In this document: piece after piece, positions 1-9,256 of the stretch
How positions within the stretch are numbered: position 1 is the first letter of the stretch
How the letters are laid out: every line of letters begins with the position of its first letter
DNA from: JAJACP01 sp964350245
GTDB taxonomy: Bacteria > Chlamydiota > Chlamydiia > Chlamydiales > JAAKFR01
Assembly (NCBI GenBank): GCA_964350245.1
Contig: CAYGJC010000003.1
Location: 62,001 to 126,000 of the forward strand
Length of the DNA: 64,000 nt
Direction of reading: 5' to 3'
The notes under the pieces: generated by a model
Databases searched by the model: none
Seen by the model: only the letters and a program-made list of their open reading frames with translations
Told to the model about the DNA's origin: nothing
Program-made: the position numbers and the translations under genes

Positions 1-111
1 ATCAACGAAGCGCAATCTCATGGCAAAACGATTTTCGATTACGATCCACACTGTAAAGGATCACACGCCTACGAGAGCCTTGCCAAGGAGATTGCCCAAA
101 TGGAGAGGTAG
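1..111 (+). CDS. parA: ParA-family partition ATPase, C-terminal fragment
   Basis: An open frame enters from the left edge and stops at 109-111, giving 36 residues that contain GKTIFDYDPHCKGSHAYESL. This matches the usual end of ParA/Soj-type ATPases, in which a stretch like IFDYDPKCKGA is followed by a final helix ending near the stop codon. ParA binds ATP and DNA and moves chromosome or plasmid partition complexes. The Walker motifs lie outside the window, so the call rests only on the tail. The next gene starts 5 bases after the stop, as expected for a ParA plus small DNA-binding partner pair. Confidence 0.7.
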   Translation: MNEAQSHGKTIFDYDPHCKGSHAYESLAKEIAQMER

Positions 112-116
112 TAGCA

Positions 117-362
117 GTGTCTGGTATTAATAGAGTCAAAGAGAAGATGAAGCAAAAACTCTCTTTTGGAGGGTTAGCTACTGTAGAGCCTTACCAAAAC
201 AATCAAAAAAAAGGACGCAAAATCTACTCTTTGACAAAAGAAGATAACGTCATGCTCAAAAAGATCTTCTCTAAGCGTCTTAATTTAGAAAGTGAAACCT
301 CTATCGCAACACTGATGTCCGAGGCAATCACACTTTTATATAGCAGAGAATTTCCGCAATAA
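117..362 (+). CDS. Small basic protein, ribbon-helix-helix-like, ParA partner candidate
   Basis: This 81-residue protein starts at GTG 117, only 5 bases after the parA stop, so the two are probably co-translated. The N-terminal 35 residues are basic and probably flexible (KEKMKQKLSF, NNQKKGRK). The rest reads as one strand (KIYSLTKEDN) followed by two helices ending in IATLMSEAITLLY. That is the strand-helix-helix pattern of ribbon-helix-helix DNA-binding proteins such as the ParG-type partners of ParA. I infer a centromere-binding or autoregulatory role from position and pattern. No residue-level match to a named family could be checked, and a different small chlamydial protein remains possible. 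Confidence 0.5.
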   Translation: MSGINRVKEKMKQKLSFGGLATVEPYQNNQKKGRKIYSLTKEDNVMLKKIFSKRLNLESETSIATLMSEAITLLYSREFPQ

Positions 363-472
363 TCGAACTGTCTGTCTCTTACAAATAAGCAACATACACA
401 GAGTCGGTTATATCCACTCGTTATAAAATGCTGTTGTAAATTTCTGCAATTCTCTTTATAAGATTTTCACAA

Positions 473-1879
473 ATGACATCTATATCTTATATCAAACAGG
501 CTACCTTTGCGGGACTATCGGCTGGAGTTTCCACAGCCAGCGCTGCTGTTACCGTATTCAATGACCGCATTTTCTCCCCTCCATCGTTAGCTGGCCGCAT
601 CTCCGGAACCTTGGCACCCGCAATTTCAGGAGCGGCTCTCTATACCTGTCTCAATGCGATTTTGCCCCCTTACCTAACGCATCGGATACGGCTCGAATCA
701 CTGCGCCTTGGTATTCCGGGCTACTTTTTACTTACAGAAATCTATCTCAATCTTCCACCTGAGCCGAAGGTAAGCCGTGAAGCTGTGATCGCCTCCATGC
801 TGGCTCTTTATGGTTTTGAAATCGCTGCTTTGGCAGATAGCCTTTTTGAAAAAGTGCGCCCCGAAATTAGGGCGATCACAGAAGCTCTTCTTAGTGAAGA
901 TATGCAGGCCCCACGCACCTATACTCTCTTAACCGAAGGATACATAGGATTAGTAGGGCGGATTGCTTATCGGCTTCTTTTCGCCACAGGACTCCTTTTA
1001 GGTGCCATCTCTGTAGATGATCCGGAGTTCAAAGCCTGCCTGTTCAGCTTTTCTGCCTTCTACTACGCGCAGTCACTCACCCTTTTTCCCTTAAACAGTC
1101 TCATGAGATGGGGAGGGCATTTAGAGCGTCGGTTTGCCGACGATTTAGAGCGTGATCCTACAACGCCTCTACCACGTAAACTCCGCCTACTGCGCACGGC
1201 GCAAAACCTGACTATGCTGGTCAGCCCCCTGCTCATTGCAGGCCTCTTTATTGATTCGCAGTGGCCTACTGTGGGAGCTGCAGGTATCTGTGATACCGTG
1301 CGTGAAGAGGTCCAACGAGCCCGTTTTATTCAAACTACAGAGAGAAAAATGGAGGCTATCGAAAAACGTCTTTTTCGCTGTGCCCCTCTGCACGCACTGG
1401 ATACTAGCTATAAAATTACTGCCTACCTAGCTATGCTGGGAGGACTTGCCTATTTTGCTTATCTACTGATTGCCTCTGATGATCCCGCCTATACCCTCAT
1501 TGCGGTCACGTTTACCGCCTCTATACTTACAGGTTTTATGAAAAACTCTTTCCTGATCGAACTGGCAAATAAGGTTAAAGGGAATCGGTTGGTCGACCAT
1601 CTTTTGTATAATGGTGCTTACTCAACGCAGGATATCTTAGGTTTGCAGATGCTCTACCTTTATTACTACTCGCTTTTTCGCTTTAAAATTGGAAGCGACC
1701 ACCTGAATCAAAGAGAGCTTGCACTTCAAACGGTAACATGGGGAGCCTATGGATGGTCCGGAGGGGCTGCTGCTGCACGCATTCTCTACTCCTCTACTGA
1801 GTCCACCTCTATGTGGAATTGGTTACTTGGCAACCTCAGTTTAACCGCCTATCAAAGGGTGATGGGGATTGTGGCATGA
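473..1879 (+). CDS. Polytopic membrane protein of unknown function
   Basis: This 468-residue protein has about eight to nine hydrophobic stretches spread over its whole length, for example LAPAISGAALYTCLNAIL, LLFATGLLLGAISV, LTMLVSPLLIAGLF and ITAYLAMLGGLAYFAYLLIA. It should be an integral membrane protein. I recognise no transporter signature or catalytic motif. The start at ATG 473 has no strong ribosome-binding site just upstream. The stop overlaps the ATG of the next gene (ATGA at 1876-1879), so the two are translationally coupled and probably act together. Inner membrane or, after secretion, inclusion membrane are both possible locations. Confidence 0.6.
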   Translation: MTSISYIKQATFAGLSAGVSTASAAVTVFNDRIFSPPSLAGRISGTLAPAISGAALYTCLNAILPPYLTHRIRLESLRLGIPGYFLLTEIYLNLPPEPKVSREAVIASMLALYGFEIAALADSLFEKVRPEIRAITEALLSEDMQAPRTYTLLTEGYIGLVGRIAYRLLFATGLLLGAISVDDPEFKACLFSFSAFYYAQSLTLFPLNSLMRWGGHLERRFADDLERDPTTPLPRKLRLLRTAQNLTMLVSPLLIAGLFIDSQWPTVGAAGICDTVREEVQRARFIQTTERKMEAIEKRLFRCAPLHALDTSYKITAYLAMLGGLAYFAYLLIASDDPAYTLIAVTFTASILTGFMKNSFLIELANKVKGNRLVDHLLYNGAYSTQDILGLQMLYLYYYSLFRFKIGSDHLNQRELALQTVTWGAYGWSGGAAAARILYSSTESTSMWNWLLGNLSLTAYQRVMGIVA

Positions 1880-4386
1880 TTGACTTCCCCTTGTGGAATC
1901 GTTTGCTTGTCGAAGAGTGGAGCGGAATCATCGAAAAAGCGGACCCTGACCAAGTGTCAGCTCTTTTTGTTTTTGCTTTTGGGCAACGAGCCTTGGAAGC
2001 CCACCCCTACCGAAATTTACAGGCACGGGTAAAGGTACTAACCGCGATTCACCGCAAAGATGCAGCGACTTTAGCGCAGTGGGTAGCAGAAAGAAGTAGT
2101 GTTACATCTACAGAGCGTCCCGATCAGGCACTTAAAAGAGAGAAATGGTTGGTGGGAGCTACATTCTATCCCTTCCCGTCTCAACAGTCTCTATCCACTT
2201 GTGACTCAAATCTCGGTCTCTCCAAACATGCAGACAACTTGAAGCGGGGAGTGCATCTTCTCTACAATTTCGTAGATGGAGCGGCACGTAAACTCACCCC
2301 TGAGCAGAACTGTTTGCTTTTAAGGACACTGGTGGTACATGCGGGGGTAAGGGAAAAGGGAAATCCCATATCATTTTGGCAGCTGCTGATTGACTGGGTC
2401 AGTCACGACTCAGATCGACAGCTCATCTACCAAGAGCTCCTCAAGAGATTCCAAAGTATCCTTGGCACGCTCAAGCCTCCCAGCCTGCAAAAAGAGGATT
2501 ATCAGCCAGGCGAACTGTTTAGTTCTTATGTCAAAGGGCGCGTGCTTAGCTCGATCGGGGTTCCTCTGTCGGAACAAGCCACAACCTTTCTCACGGATCA
2601 AATGAAGTACTCAATCGAGATCCTATTAGATGTTGCCTATTTTTCTGACTCACCGCCAGCTGATTTATCTACTCATCGACAGAGTCGAGAAATTGTACGC
2701 TCTCTCTACTACTTCAAACAACTCCAAACCCCAAACGTCTCCTTATTTGACTTGATTGTACTAAGGGAGCCTAAACGCGCCGAAGAAGCTCCTTATTGTA
2801 CGCTTCTTGCAACCATAGAAACTGCCGATCCTCGCCAGGTTCCAAAGGCTCTTACTCTCACTCTAGAACTGGTGCCACGCTTCTCTCAACTCACTCGGGG
2901 AGAACACTTTTACCTCTTTCTCTTCTGTTTAAAACACATCGATAACTCTTTTACTGATTTAGCTTTAGAAGAGGTGACCTTTAAAGAGTTTCTTCTTTGG
3001 GCAGGGAGTGTCTTTTCTGCGCGCCTGCGCGCTTATCGTGACAATAAAGGGGCGGAACCTTTAATCCCCGGGTGCTCCCTTTCTGAAGGACAGCAGCGCT
3101 TTTTACATGCCGCCGATTTGAGTACTGTCCCCTTATTAAAGCGCTATTTTGCGGCGCTCAACATTCCTCCCAGCTCAACTTTTTGCTTCCATTTCATCAT
3201 GCATGGAATAAAAGGAGAGATTCACAGTACAGATCCAATTGAGAGACAGCAGGAGATATATGCGCTTTCCGAGTCCCTTCCTCCCTCTCTTCGACCGCTG
3301 CTGAACACTCCTTTTCCCTACCAACAGACCCCTGCAGCGCAGCGCTCTTTTCCAATCTGTTTAGAGACCGAAAAAGCTCTGCGTAGGGGTGTACGCATAC
3401 TTTTTTCAGATCAACCGGACGAAGGAGTGGATGTTGAACGTGTGCTTACTTACCACGCCGCTTTAATTGAGGCGGGAAGACCTGTGTTCTACCGCCAAGC
3501 GCGCGAGCAGTGGCCAGGTAAGAGTCAATCTTTCCAGGAATATCTAATTGAACGCACCCTGGCTTCATTAGAAGCACGACTTGAGCTCACCTTTTCAGAA
3601 ACCGTGGCAAGTATCCTTAAAGCTGAGATGGAAACAGAAACTGTCCGAATCGATTTGGGCTACTTTCCTCATGTTAGCACATCCTTTGAGATCGATCGGG
3701 AGCGTACCTCCTACCCATTGCTTCTTCACCTTCAACACTTTTTCCGCTTGCATCAGAACTGCCACACCTCTCAAGAGAGAAGCCTGCTTATGGACTATCT
3801 TTTTTCGTGCAAAGAGATCTATGCAAATAAAGAGCCCCATCAAAGTTTCTTGCCAGGAGCCCTTTCCACTGTTTTAGTGCCCATGCGCGATGTGCTTCCT
3901 GTGATGCGCTCTCTTCAAATGCGTTTTCCGAAAGAATCCATCGCGTTTTTACTGGGCGTTTTCCTCAAAAAACCAAGACTCATGGAAGTGATTCCAAGCT
4001 GGCCTGTTGAATGCGTAACGCTAAAACAGCTGCTTGTTGTCTGCGCAAAAGAGAGCCGCCTTCAACGATGCCAAAGGAGTTGTCCTGATTTCGGACTTGC
4101 ATTCTCTTCTCACCAGAGAGGTTTTCTACATGCTCTTTCAGATGAGCCAGCCTTTCAGAAAAGACTTCTCTTTGTACGCCAGCTCCCTCAGGAGCGGACA
4201 GGTCCCTTTGCGTTTGCCTTTTTGATAAGCGAGATTGAACTGAAAGACTCAGATCAAACAGAAATTTTAGATGCGCTTCGCTCCAGCCGTTTTGCGCAAG
4301 CGGTTAAAATTTTTGGATCTAAATTATTATATGACGATAATTTAGATGTTATGGAGCTGTTTATTCAGCGGTTTGGAGAAGATTAA
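1876..4386 (+). CDS. Large hypothetical protein coupled to the upstream membrane protein
   Basis: I place the start at ATG 1876, which overlaps the upstream stop as ATGA, rather than at the in-frame ATG 1813 deep inside the previous gene. This gives 836 residues beginning MIDFPLWNRLL. There is no signal peptide and no clear membrane span. The protein is rich in Leu, Glu, Arg and short helical segments such as YRNLQARVKVL and QALKREKWLV, suggesting an all-alpha solenoid-like fold. I recognise no family. The tight coupling to a polytopic membrane protein suggests a soluble partner of it. The 3' end overlaps a convergent small lipoprotein gene by 4 bases. Confidence 0.6.
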   Translation: MIDFPLWNRLLVEEWSGIIEKADPDQVSALFVFAFGQRALEAHPYRNLQARVKVLTAIHRKDAATLAQWVAERSSVTSTERPDQALKREKWLVGATFYPFPSQQSLSTCDSNLGLSKHADNLKRGVHLLYNFVDGAARKLTPEQNCLLLRTLVVHAGVREKGNPISFWQLLIDWVSHDSDRQLIYQELLKRFQSILGTLKPPSLQKEDYQPGELFSSYVKGRVLSSIGVPLSEQATTFLTDQMKYSIEILLDVAYFSDSPPADLSTHRQSREIVRSLYYFKQLQTPNVSLFDLIVLREPKRAEEAPYCTLLATIETADPRQVPKALTLTLELVPRFSQLTRGEHFYLFLFCLKHIDNSFTDLALEEVTFKEFLLWAGSVFSARLRAYRDNKGAEPLIPGCSLSEGQQRFLHAADLSTVPLLKRYFAALNIPPSSTFCFHFIMHGIKGEIHSTDPIERQQEIYALSESLPPSLRPLLNTPFPYQQTPAAQRSFPICLETEKALRRGVRILFSDQPDEGVDVERVLTYHAALIEAGRPVFYRQAREQWPGKSQSFQEYLIERTLASLEARLELTFSETVASILKAEMETETVRIDLGYFPHVSTSFEIDRERTSYPLLLHLQHFFRLHQNCHTSQERSLLMDYLFSCKEIYANKEPHQSFLPGALSTVLVPMRDVLPVMRSLQMRFPKESIAFLLGVFLKKPRLMEVIPSWPVECVTLKQLLVVCAKESRLQRCQRSCPDFGLAFSSHQRGFLHALSDEPAFQKRLLFVRQLPQERTGPFAFAFLISEIELKDSDQTEILDALRSSRFAQAVKIFGSKLLYDDNLDVMELFIQRFGED

Positions 4387-4514
4387 CCATCACCCGGATT
4401 TGGACCAAAGTGGATTTCATCGTAATCAGGACTCTCATCGTCATGCGATCCTAGCCAATTGCAACCCGAAGCAAGCGTTAAGATGGTCAGCATAGCGACA
4501 AAATAAAATTTCAT
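4383..4514 (-). CDS. Small lipoprotein, 43 residues
   Basis: The minus strand encodes 43 residues: an N-terminal hydrophobic segment MKFYFVAMLTILTLASGC with a clear lipobox LASGC (Cys18), then a short acidic mature peptide containing SHDDESPDYDE and ending FGPNPGDG. A purine-rich ribosome-binding site (AGAGG) lies 6 bases before the ATG at 4514. Signal peptidase II processing would leave only about 26 residues anchored by lipid. The gene is too short for common ORF cut-offs and overlaps the end of the neighbouring gene by 4 bases tail to tail. The function is unknown. The lipobox, ribosome-binding site and intact frame support a real gene. Confidence 0.65.
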   Translation of the reverse strand: MKFYFVAMLTILTLASGCNWLGSHDDESPDYDEIHFGPNPGDG

Positions 4515-4591
4515 GGTATACCTCTTGAGCTGTGTTTGAAGCATTTTTGATGCCAAGAATACTGAAATTAGTTATACTCTTTCAGTAAATT

Positions 4592-7500
4592 ATGATGATT
4601 AATCCTGATTATTCAGATTCAGTTAGAAAGCCCTCCTTTTACGAAAGGCAGCCTTACTATTTTGCCATTACCATTCTGGCGATTGGGGTGATTGCTCTGG
4701 CCATTACAGCGGTTGGTGCACACTATGGAGTCTGGTCGGCGGGTGCTTTAGACTATTTGACACGAGCCCACACGTTTATCCTGCTTTCAGCAAGTGGAGG
4801 TGCGCTACTTTTGCTATTTACGGCGGCTATAGCTGGATCTCTAAAATGGCAAATCAATTCCCGAAACGATGAATATACGCTCGCTCAACAAGATTATGAA
4901 GCGCAGTTGAGACAAAGAGCTCATGAGGTGGAACAACTCACAGTTGAGCGTAATGCCCTTCAACACCGCATCACTGAGGCCCAAGAGCAAGCCGCTAGGG
5001 CTCAAGCAGATCACGAGCAACAAGTTGGTGAGCTTACAGAACAAGCCCGACAAAAGGCTCAACTTAGACAAGAGGCCTTTGAAAGAGAATTAGCTGAAGC
5101 GCGAAGAGCCGAGCGGGAACTGCTAGATAAACTTCTGACTGCAGAAGCAACGTTACGTGAGCTTAGAGAGAGAAATGCTGAAGCGCTTCTGTCTGCAAGC
5201 TATATAGCCAATAGACCGGGAAGCCCTTCTGCAGCAGCTCCTCAATGGACTCAGCGTGCCTGGAGAGTCTTTACCTACGATCAGGTAGCAGAACAGAAGT
5301 ATCACGCCGTTCTGGATCAATACGTTTGGCATTTACAAAGACAAGATTTTGATCTCGAATCCCTCTTTGCACATCCCCCACTACGCCCCATTGTCCGCCA
5401 TTTGTTACGGCTTGAAAAGGAAGGTGATGCGCGTCTCTGTTATCAACATGCGATTAGAGAGCTCCGCGCCCTAATTGTATCTAGTTTGTATCAAGAACTG
5501 CCCGCTGACGATCCGATCAAGCATTTTGTGCACGCCTTTTGCTTAATCCGGTGGAAAGGAACACATCTATATAGCTATTTAGAAGAGACCGTTCAATTGA
5601 CAGTAGATTCAGAAGCGATTGCACCCTCAAATTTGCGTGCATTTCCTCACGCTGTTATGGATGTCAATACACGAGTGAAACACTCCCCTCATAAAAAGCC
5701 TGTGGTGGATCTTCAAGCGCAAAAACTGGCAGGGGCTGTTGGAGTGGAAGATTTTTGCGGTAATAAAAACACACCCAACGTCAGGCATATCCAAACCTTT
5801 ACCAATGCAAGTGGAGAAACCCGTGAGATTTCTTATGTCCGCCACGGAAGCCCAACAGCTTTAGGGCACGACTATAGCAACGGAGGCATTGGGATACGCA
5901 AGTTTATCGGAACGTTTTTACGCGCATGGAGTAACAATTTACCCGACTTTGCTGTCGAAATAGATACGGGAGAAGTGGTCACTGTCGATTACCATGAGTA
6001 CTTATTGGCTTTGGCTGCTCGGGGAGAGAGTGAACTGTTTTGTATCCACCAAAGGCGGACGCCAGACATCTTTGAGGATGAAAGGACGCGAGTGATGCGT
6101 ATCGAAGCTCTTCAACAGACTCACGACAACATCTTTGTTTTGACCCAGCCGGTCGAAGGAGATCTTTTCGAGCATAGAGGTGAATACAGTAAGATGACCT
6201 CTTTCGATCAGCTCTTTCGCGCTCTAGAAACAGAATTTTTTGATCGAGATCCTGATCATATCCGGACGCGAGCCTCTCTTCCTTATTGTTTACGCGGGGA
6301 TGCTCAATATCGAGCTGAGTTCCGTCGACTTCTTAGAGTTATCAAAGAGGTGTGCTTTCAGGGAGACACGCTAGTTACACAGGATCTAAGCAGTGAACTC
6401 GATGAGCAGTACCTAGCTCAAACCGAGCAAATTAAGGGCATGTTACGGAACTTGAATCTCCGTAAACTGAATCCTATTGAAGAACCTGTTTTTCCCCGCG
6501 AAATCTTGGAGCGAATCCTTGCCGATGAAGCACTCAAAGAGCACTTAGTCCAAATGGTGAGTCAAGAGAGTGATCTGGCACAGTGGCTCCCTTCTGGCAC
6601 TGAGCCAGACCTAGACAATATTCATGTGCGCGGGGCGGCTCTTCACGCCATCGTGGGCACTGTGATCCACAACATTTTGCAAGAGAACCGCGCCCTGCGT
6701 GACTTAGAAGAGAGGCAAGCTGAACTGATTGCCAATTGGCAGAGCTTCATTTCGCTCTTTTACGCTTTTCAGAGAATGGATCTTAAAGTCCGTCTGCACG
6801 GCGTAAACAACTATAGATTAACAGCCTATAAAAATCCCTGCAAAGATCACTTAGATCGGGGAGGGAATCAGGCGTTTGTAGAAGACCGTCTTCTCCATTA
6901 TATGCTAGGTCAACAGGACAATCCGCAAAGAATGGAAGAGGCGCTCTACAACTTGCTAGGTCCCCCTATTCTTGTGAAGAAAAAGGAGGCCATTCCCCGG
7001 CGGATTCTTCCGGGAATGAAAGTTGAGCAGCTTTTAAGAGCCATGCCCTCGTACGAGCCTTTAAGAAACTGTCAATTTGGAGGGGAGTGGAAAATTGCGG
7101 ACATTAAAATTCCCCGCGTTCCGGGCCAGTCTGGAGTGCCGCACATTCGCAGAATCGTGAAAGAAGAGGTGAGGCTTCATCCTGACCAAGTGGGATCCAT
7201 TCTCCAGCGCTTTTCAGGCTTAAAGCTCAAACAATGGGAACCGCGTCCTAACAGCGGAGGGGATCCGAACGAAGAATCCACAATTAGACAACAGTTTGAA
7301 CGCGATTTTGGAGGCAGCGCAGGGACAGGTTACCTCTTAACCACCGCCTCTTCCACCTCTCCTATTACAGGCTATAAGGGGACTAAGGAAGCGTTGCTGG
7401 CGCATCCTCTGATCAATCAGAATGAACAAAAAGCCCTTCAAATTCTTGCCTCTTTTCACCAAGGGCTGGGAGGCATTGTGAGCGTGGCCATTTTAGAAAC

Positions 7501-7741
7501 CTTGAGTGGACATGCAAGGCTCAAAAATAAAGAGCCCCAAGGAAATGAGACAATTAGAACCTTTCATCTTGATTTGAAAGATCCAACTAAGATCACGATG
7601 AGATACGCAGATGCGCTTTATGTTTGTCCTAATGAGGAAGACAGACAGCTCGCAGAGCTTAACGTCTATACCAAGGTGGAATACGAAGCGGGGGACTCTC
7701 AGCTTACTTCCCAGATCTATACCTGCTGGAATGTTGTTTAG
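4592..7741 (+). CDS. Giant Inc-like membrane protein with coiled coil and unknown C-terminal region
   Basis: This 1049-residue protein has, near the N-terminus, two hydrophobic spans (about residues 22-47 and 62-85) separated by a short hydrophilic hairpin. This bilobed arrangement is typical of chlamydial inclusion-membrane proteins. Residues about 90-205 are a long Glu/Gln/Arg coiled coil (QLRQRAHEVEQL, RAERELLDKLLTAEATL). The remaining 800 residues are soluble and contain no fold I recognise, although segments such as CGNKNTPNVRHIQTF and SPITGYKGTKEALL look like a globular domain. The start is ATG 4592. It stands alone between a small lipoprotein gene and proS. The inclusion-membrane location is an inference from topology. 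Confidence 0.6.
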   Translation: MMINPDYSDSVRKPSFYERQPYYFAITILAIGVIALAITAVGAHYGVWSAGALDYLTRAHTFILLSASGGALLLLFTAAIAGSLKWQINSRNDEYTLAQQDYEAQLRQRAHEVEQLTVERNALQHRITEAQEQAARAQADHEQQVGELTEQARQKAQLRQEAFERELAEARRAERELLDKLLTAEATLRELRERNAEALLSASYIANRPGSPSAAAPQWTQRAWRVFTYDQVAEQKYHAVLDQYVWHLQRQDFDLESLFAHPPLRPIVRHLLRLEKEGDARLCYQHAIRELRALIVSSLYQELPADDPIKHFVHAFCLIRWKGTHLYSYLEETVQLTVDSEAIAPSNLRAFPHAVMDVNTRVKHSPHKKPVVDLQAQKLAGAVGVEDFCGNKNTPNVRHIQTFTNASGETREISYVRHGSPTALGHDYSNGGIGIRKFIGTFLRAWSNNLPDFAVEIDTGEVVTVDYHEYLLALAARGESELFCIHQRRTPDIFEDERTRVMRIEALQQTHDNIFVLTQPVEGDLFEHRGEYSKMTSFDQLFRALETEFFDRDPDHIRTRASLPYCLRGDAQYRAEFRRLLRVIKEVCFQGDTLVTQDLSSELDEQYLAQTEQIKGMLRNLNLRKLNPIEEPVFPREILERILADEALKEHLVQMVSQESDLAQWLPSGTEPDLDNIHVRGAALHAIVGTVIHNILQENRALRDLEERQAELIANWQSFISLFYAFQRMDLKVRLHGVNNYRLTAYKNPCKDHLDRGGNQAFVEDRLLHYMLGQQDNPQRMEEALYNLLGPPILVKKKEAIPRRILPGMKVEQLLRAMPSYEPLRNCQFGGEWKIADIKIPRVPGQSGVPHIRRIVKEEVRLHPDQVGSILQRFSGLKLKQWEPRPNSGGDPNEESTIRQQFERDFGGSAGTGYLLTTASSTSPITGYKGTKEALLAHPLINQNEQKALQILASFHQGLGGIVSVAILETLSGHARLKNKEPQGNETIRTFHLDLKDPTKITMRYADALYVCPNEEDRQLAELNVYTKVEYEAGDSQLTSQIYTCWNVV

Positions 7742-7783
7742 CTTCTTGCTTTTCAATTACTATTTTTCTAGAATCTCTCTTCT

Positions 7784-9256
7784 ATGGCAAAAGAAAATGC
7801 AATTTCCCCTACGCGATCTGAAGACTACCCAGAGTGGTATCAGCAAGTCGTCAAGCACGCAGATTTAGCAGAAAATTCCCCCGTCCGTGGCTGCATGGTG
7901 ATGAAGCCTTGGGGCTACGGCATTTGGGAGAAGATGCAGCGCTATCTTGACGCTGAAATCAAAGCAACCGGTCATCAAAACGTCTATTTTCCCCTTTTTA
8001 TCCCTTTGAGTTTTTTGGAAAAAGAAGCCACTCACGTGGAAGGATTTGCCAAAGAGTGCGCTGTTGTCACCCACCACCGTCTTGAAGAACGGAATGGAAA
8101 GCTTGTTCCGGCAGGAGAACTGGAAGAACCTCTCATTGCACGCCCGACATCTGAAACGATTATTGGAGAAGCCTTTTCCCGTTGGATTGAGTCATATAGA
8201 GATTTGCCCCTGCTCATTAATCAGTGGGCTAACATCATTCGATGGGAAATGCGCCCGCGCATCTTTTTGCGTACAACCGAGTTTCTGTGGCAGGAGGGAC
8301 ACACCGCTCATGCAACAGAAGACGAGGCTTTGCAAGAAACCCGGACGATGCTGGAAGTTTATCGAAAATTTGCCGAAGAAGTGTTGGCCATTCCCGTGAT
8401 CGTAGGTGAAAAATCTCCTGGAGAGCGTTTCCCCGGAGCTGTAAGCACCTTCACTTTGGAAGCCATGATGCAAGATCACAAAGCGCTTCAGCTAGCCACA
8501 TCGCACTACCTCGGGCAGAACTTTGCCAAAGCCTCTTCTGTGCGTTTTAGTAACCCGTCAGGGGATTTAGAGTATGCTTACACCACCTCTTGGGGGTGTA
8601 CCACGCGGATGATTGGAGCGCTCATTATGTGTCATAGTGATGACGATGGTCTGCGTCTTCCTCCCAAAATCGCTCCGCAACAAGTGGTGATCATTCCCGT
8701 TATTCCTAAACCCGAGTTAGAAGAAGCTGTTTTATCCTACGCTAAAGCCGTTGCAGATCAACTAAAAGGTGTTTCGGTACACATTGATAAGCGTGATCGA
8801 CGGGGGGGAGAGAAGAATTGGGAGTGGATTAAGAAGGGGATTCCTGTGCGCATTGAGGTAGGACCGCGTGATATTGACTCGCAATCCGTTATGGTGGCTC
8901 GCCGTGACCATCCGCATAAACAAAAAGAGAAAGTGGGGATAGATCAGCTCCCTGAACATGTACTTGCTGTACTTGAAGAGATACAGAAAAATTACTACGA
9001 GCAGGCTCTAATCTATCGGGATGCACATTTTCGTTCTGATCTCACCACCCTTGACGAGCTTGAAAAGTTTTTCACCCAGTCTGAGGGGGGATTTGTGCGC
9101 GCAAAGTGGTGTGGCGATCCAGAGACCGAGAAGTTGCTAGAGCCTTTAAAACTCACCATGCGGTGTCTGCCGCTGAAGCAAAGCGGTACCGAAGGGCCTT
9201 GTATCTTGACTGGTAAGCCTGCCACCTTGGATGTCATCTTGGCTAAGGCTTACTAA
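7784..9256 (+). CDS. proS: Prolyl-tRNA synthetase, archaeal/eukaryal type
   Basis: This 490-residue class II aminoacyl-tRNA synthetase charges tRNA-Pro with proline in the cytoplasm. Visible class II landmarks are RPTSETIIGEA at residues 120-130, the motif 2 region LRTTEFLWQEGHTAHA at 162-177 and the motif 3 region GCTTRMIGALI. It lacks the long insertion between motifs 2 and 3 found in the roughly 570-residue bacterial form. It instead has the extra C-terminal domain and ends in tyrosine (AKAY), as the archaeal/eukaryal type does. The start at ATG 7784 fits the family. It is monocistronic, and its stop overlaps the first of the convergent Inc-like genes by 4 bases. Confidence 0.93.
   Translation: MAKENAISPTRSEDYPEWYQQVVKHADLAENSPVRGCMVMKPWGYGIWEKMQRYLDAEIKATGHQNVYFPLFIPLSFLEKEATHVEGFAKECAVVTHHRLEERNGKLVPAGELEEPLIARPTSETIIGEAFSRWIESYRDLPLLINQWANIIRWEMRPRIFLRTTEFLWQEGHTAHATEDEALQETRTMLEVYRKFAEEVLAIPVIVGEKSPGERFPGAVSTFTLEAMMQDHKALQLATSHYLGQNFAKASSVRFSNPSGDLEYAYTTSWGCTTRMIGALIMCHSDDDGLRLPPKIAPQQVVIIPVIPKPELEEAVLSYAKAVADQLKGVSVHIDKRDRRGGEKNWEWIKKGIPVRIEVGPRDIDSQSVMVARRDHPHKQKEKVGIDQLPEHVLAVLEEIQKNYYEQALIYRDAHFRSDLTTLDELEKFFTQSEGGFVRAKWCGDPETEKLLEPLKLTMRCLPLKQSGTEGPCILTGKPATLDVILAKAY

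Noticed and set aside
1813..1875. Upstream start for the 836-residue protein
   Set aside because: It would overlap the preceding gene by 67 bases, while ATG 1876 gives a normal ATGA coupling.
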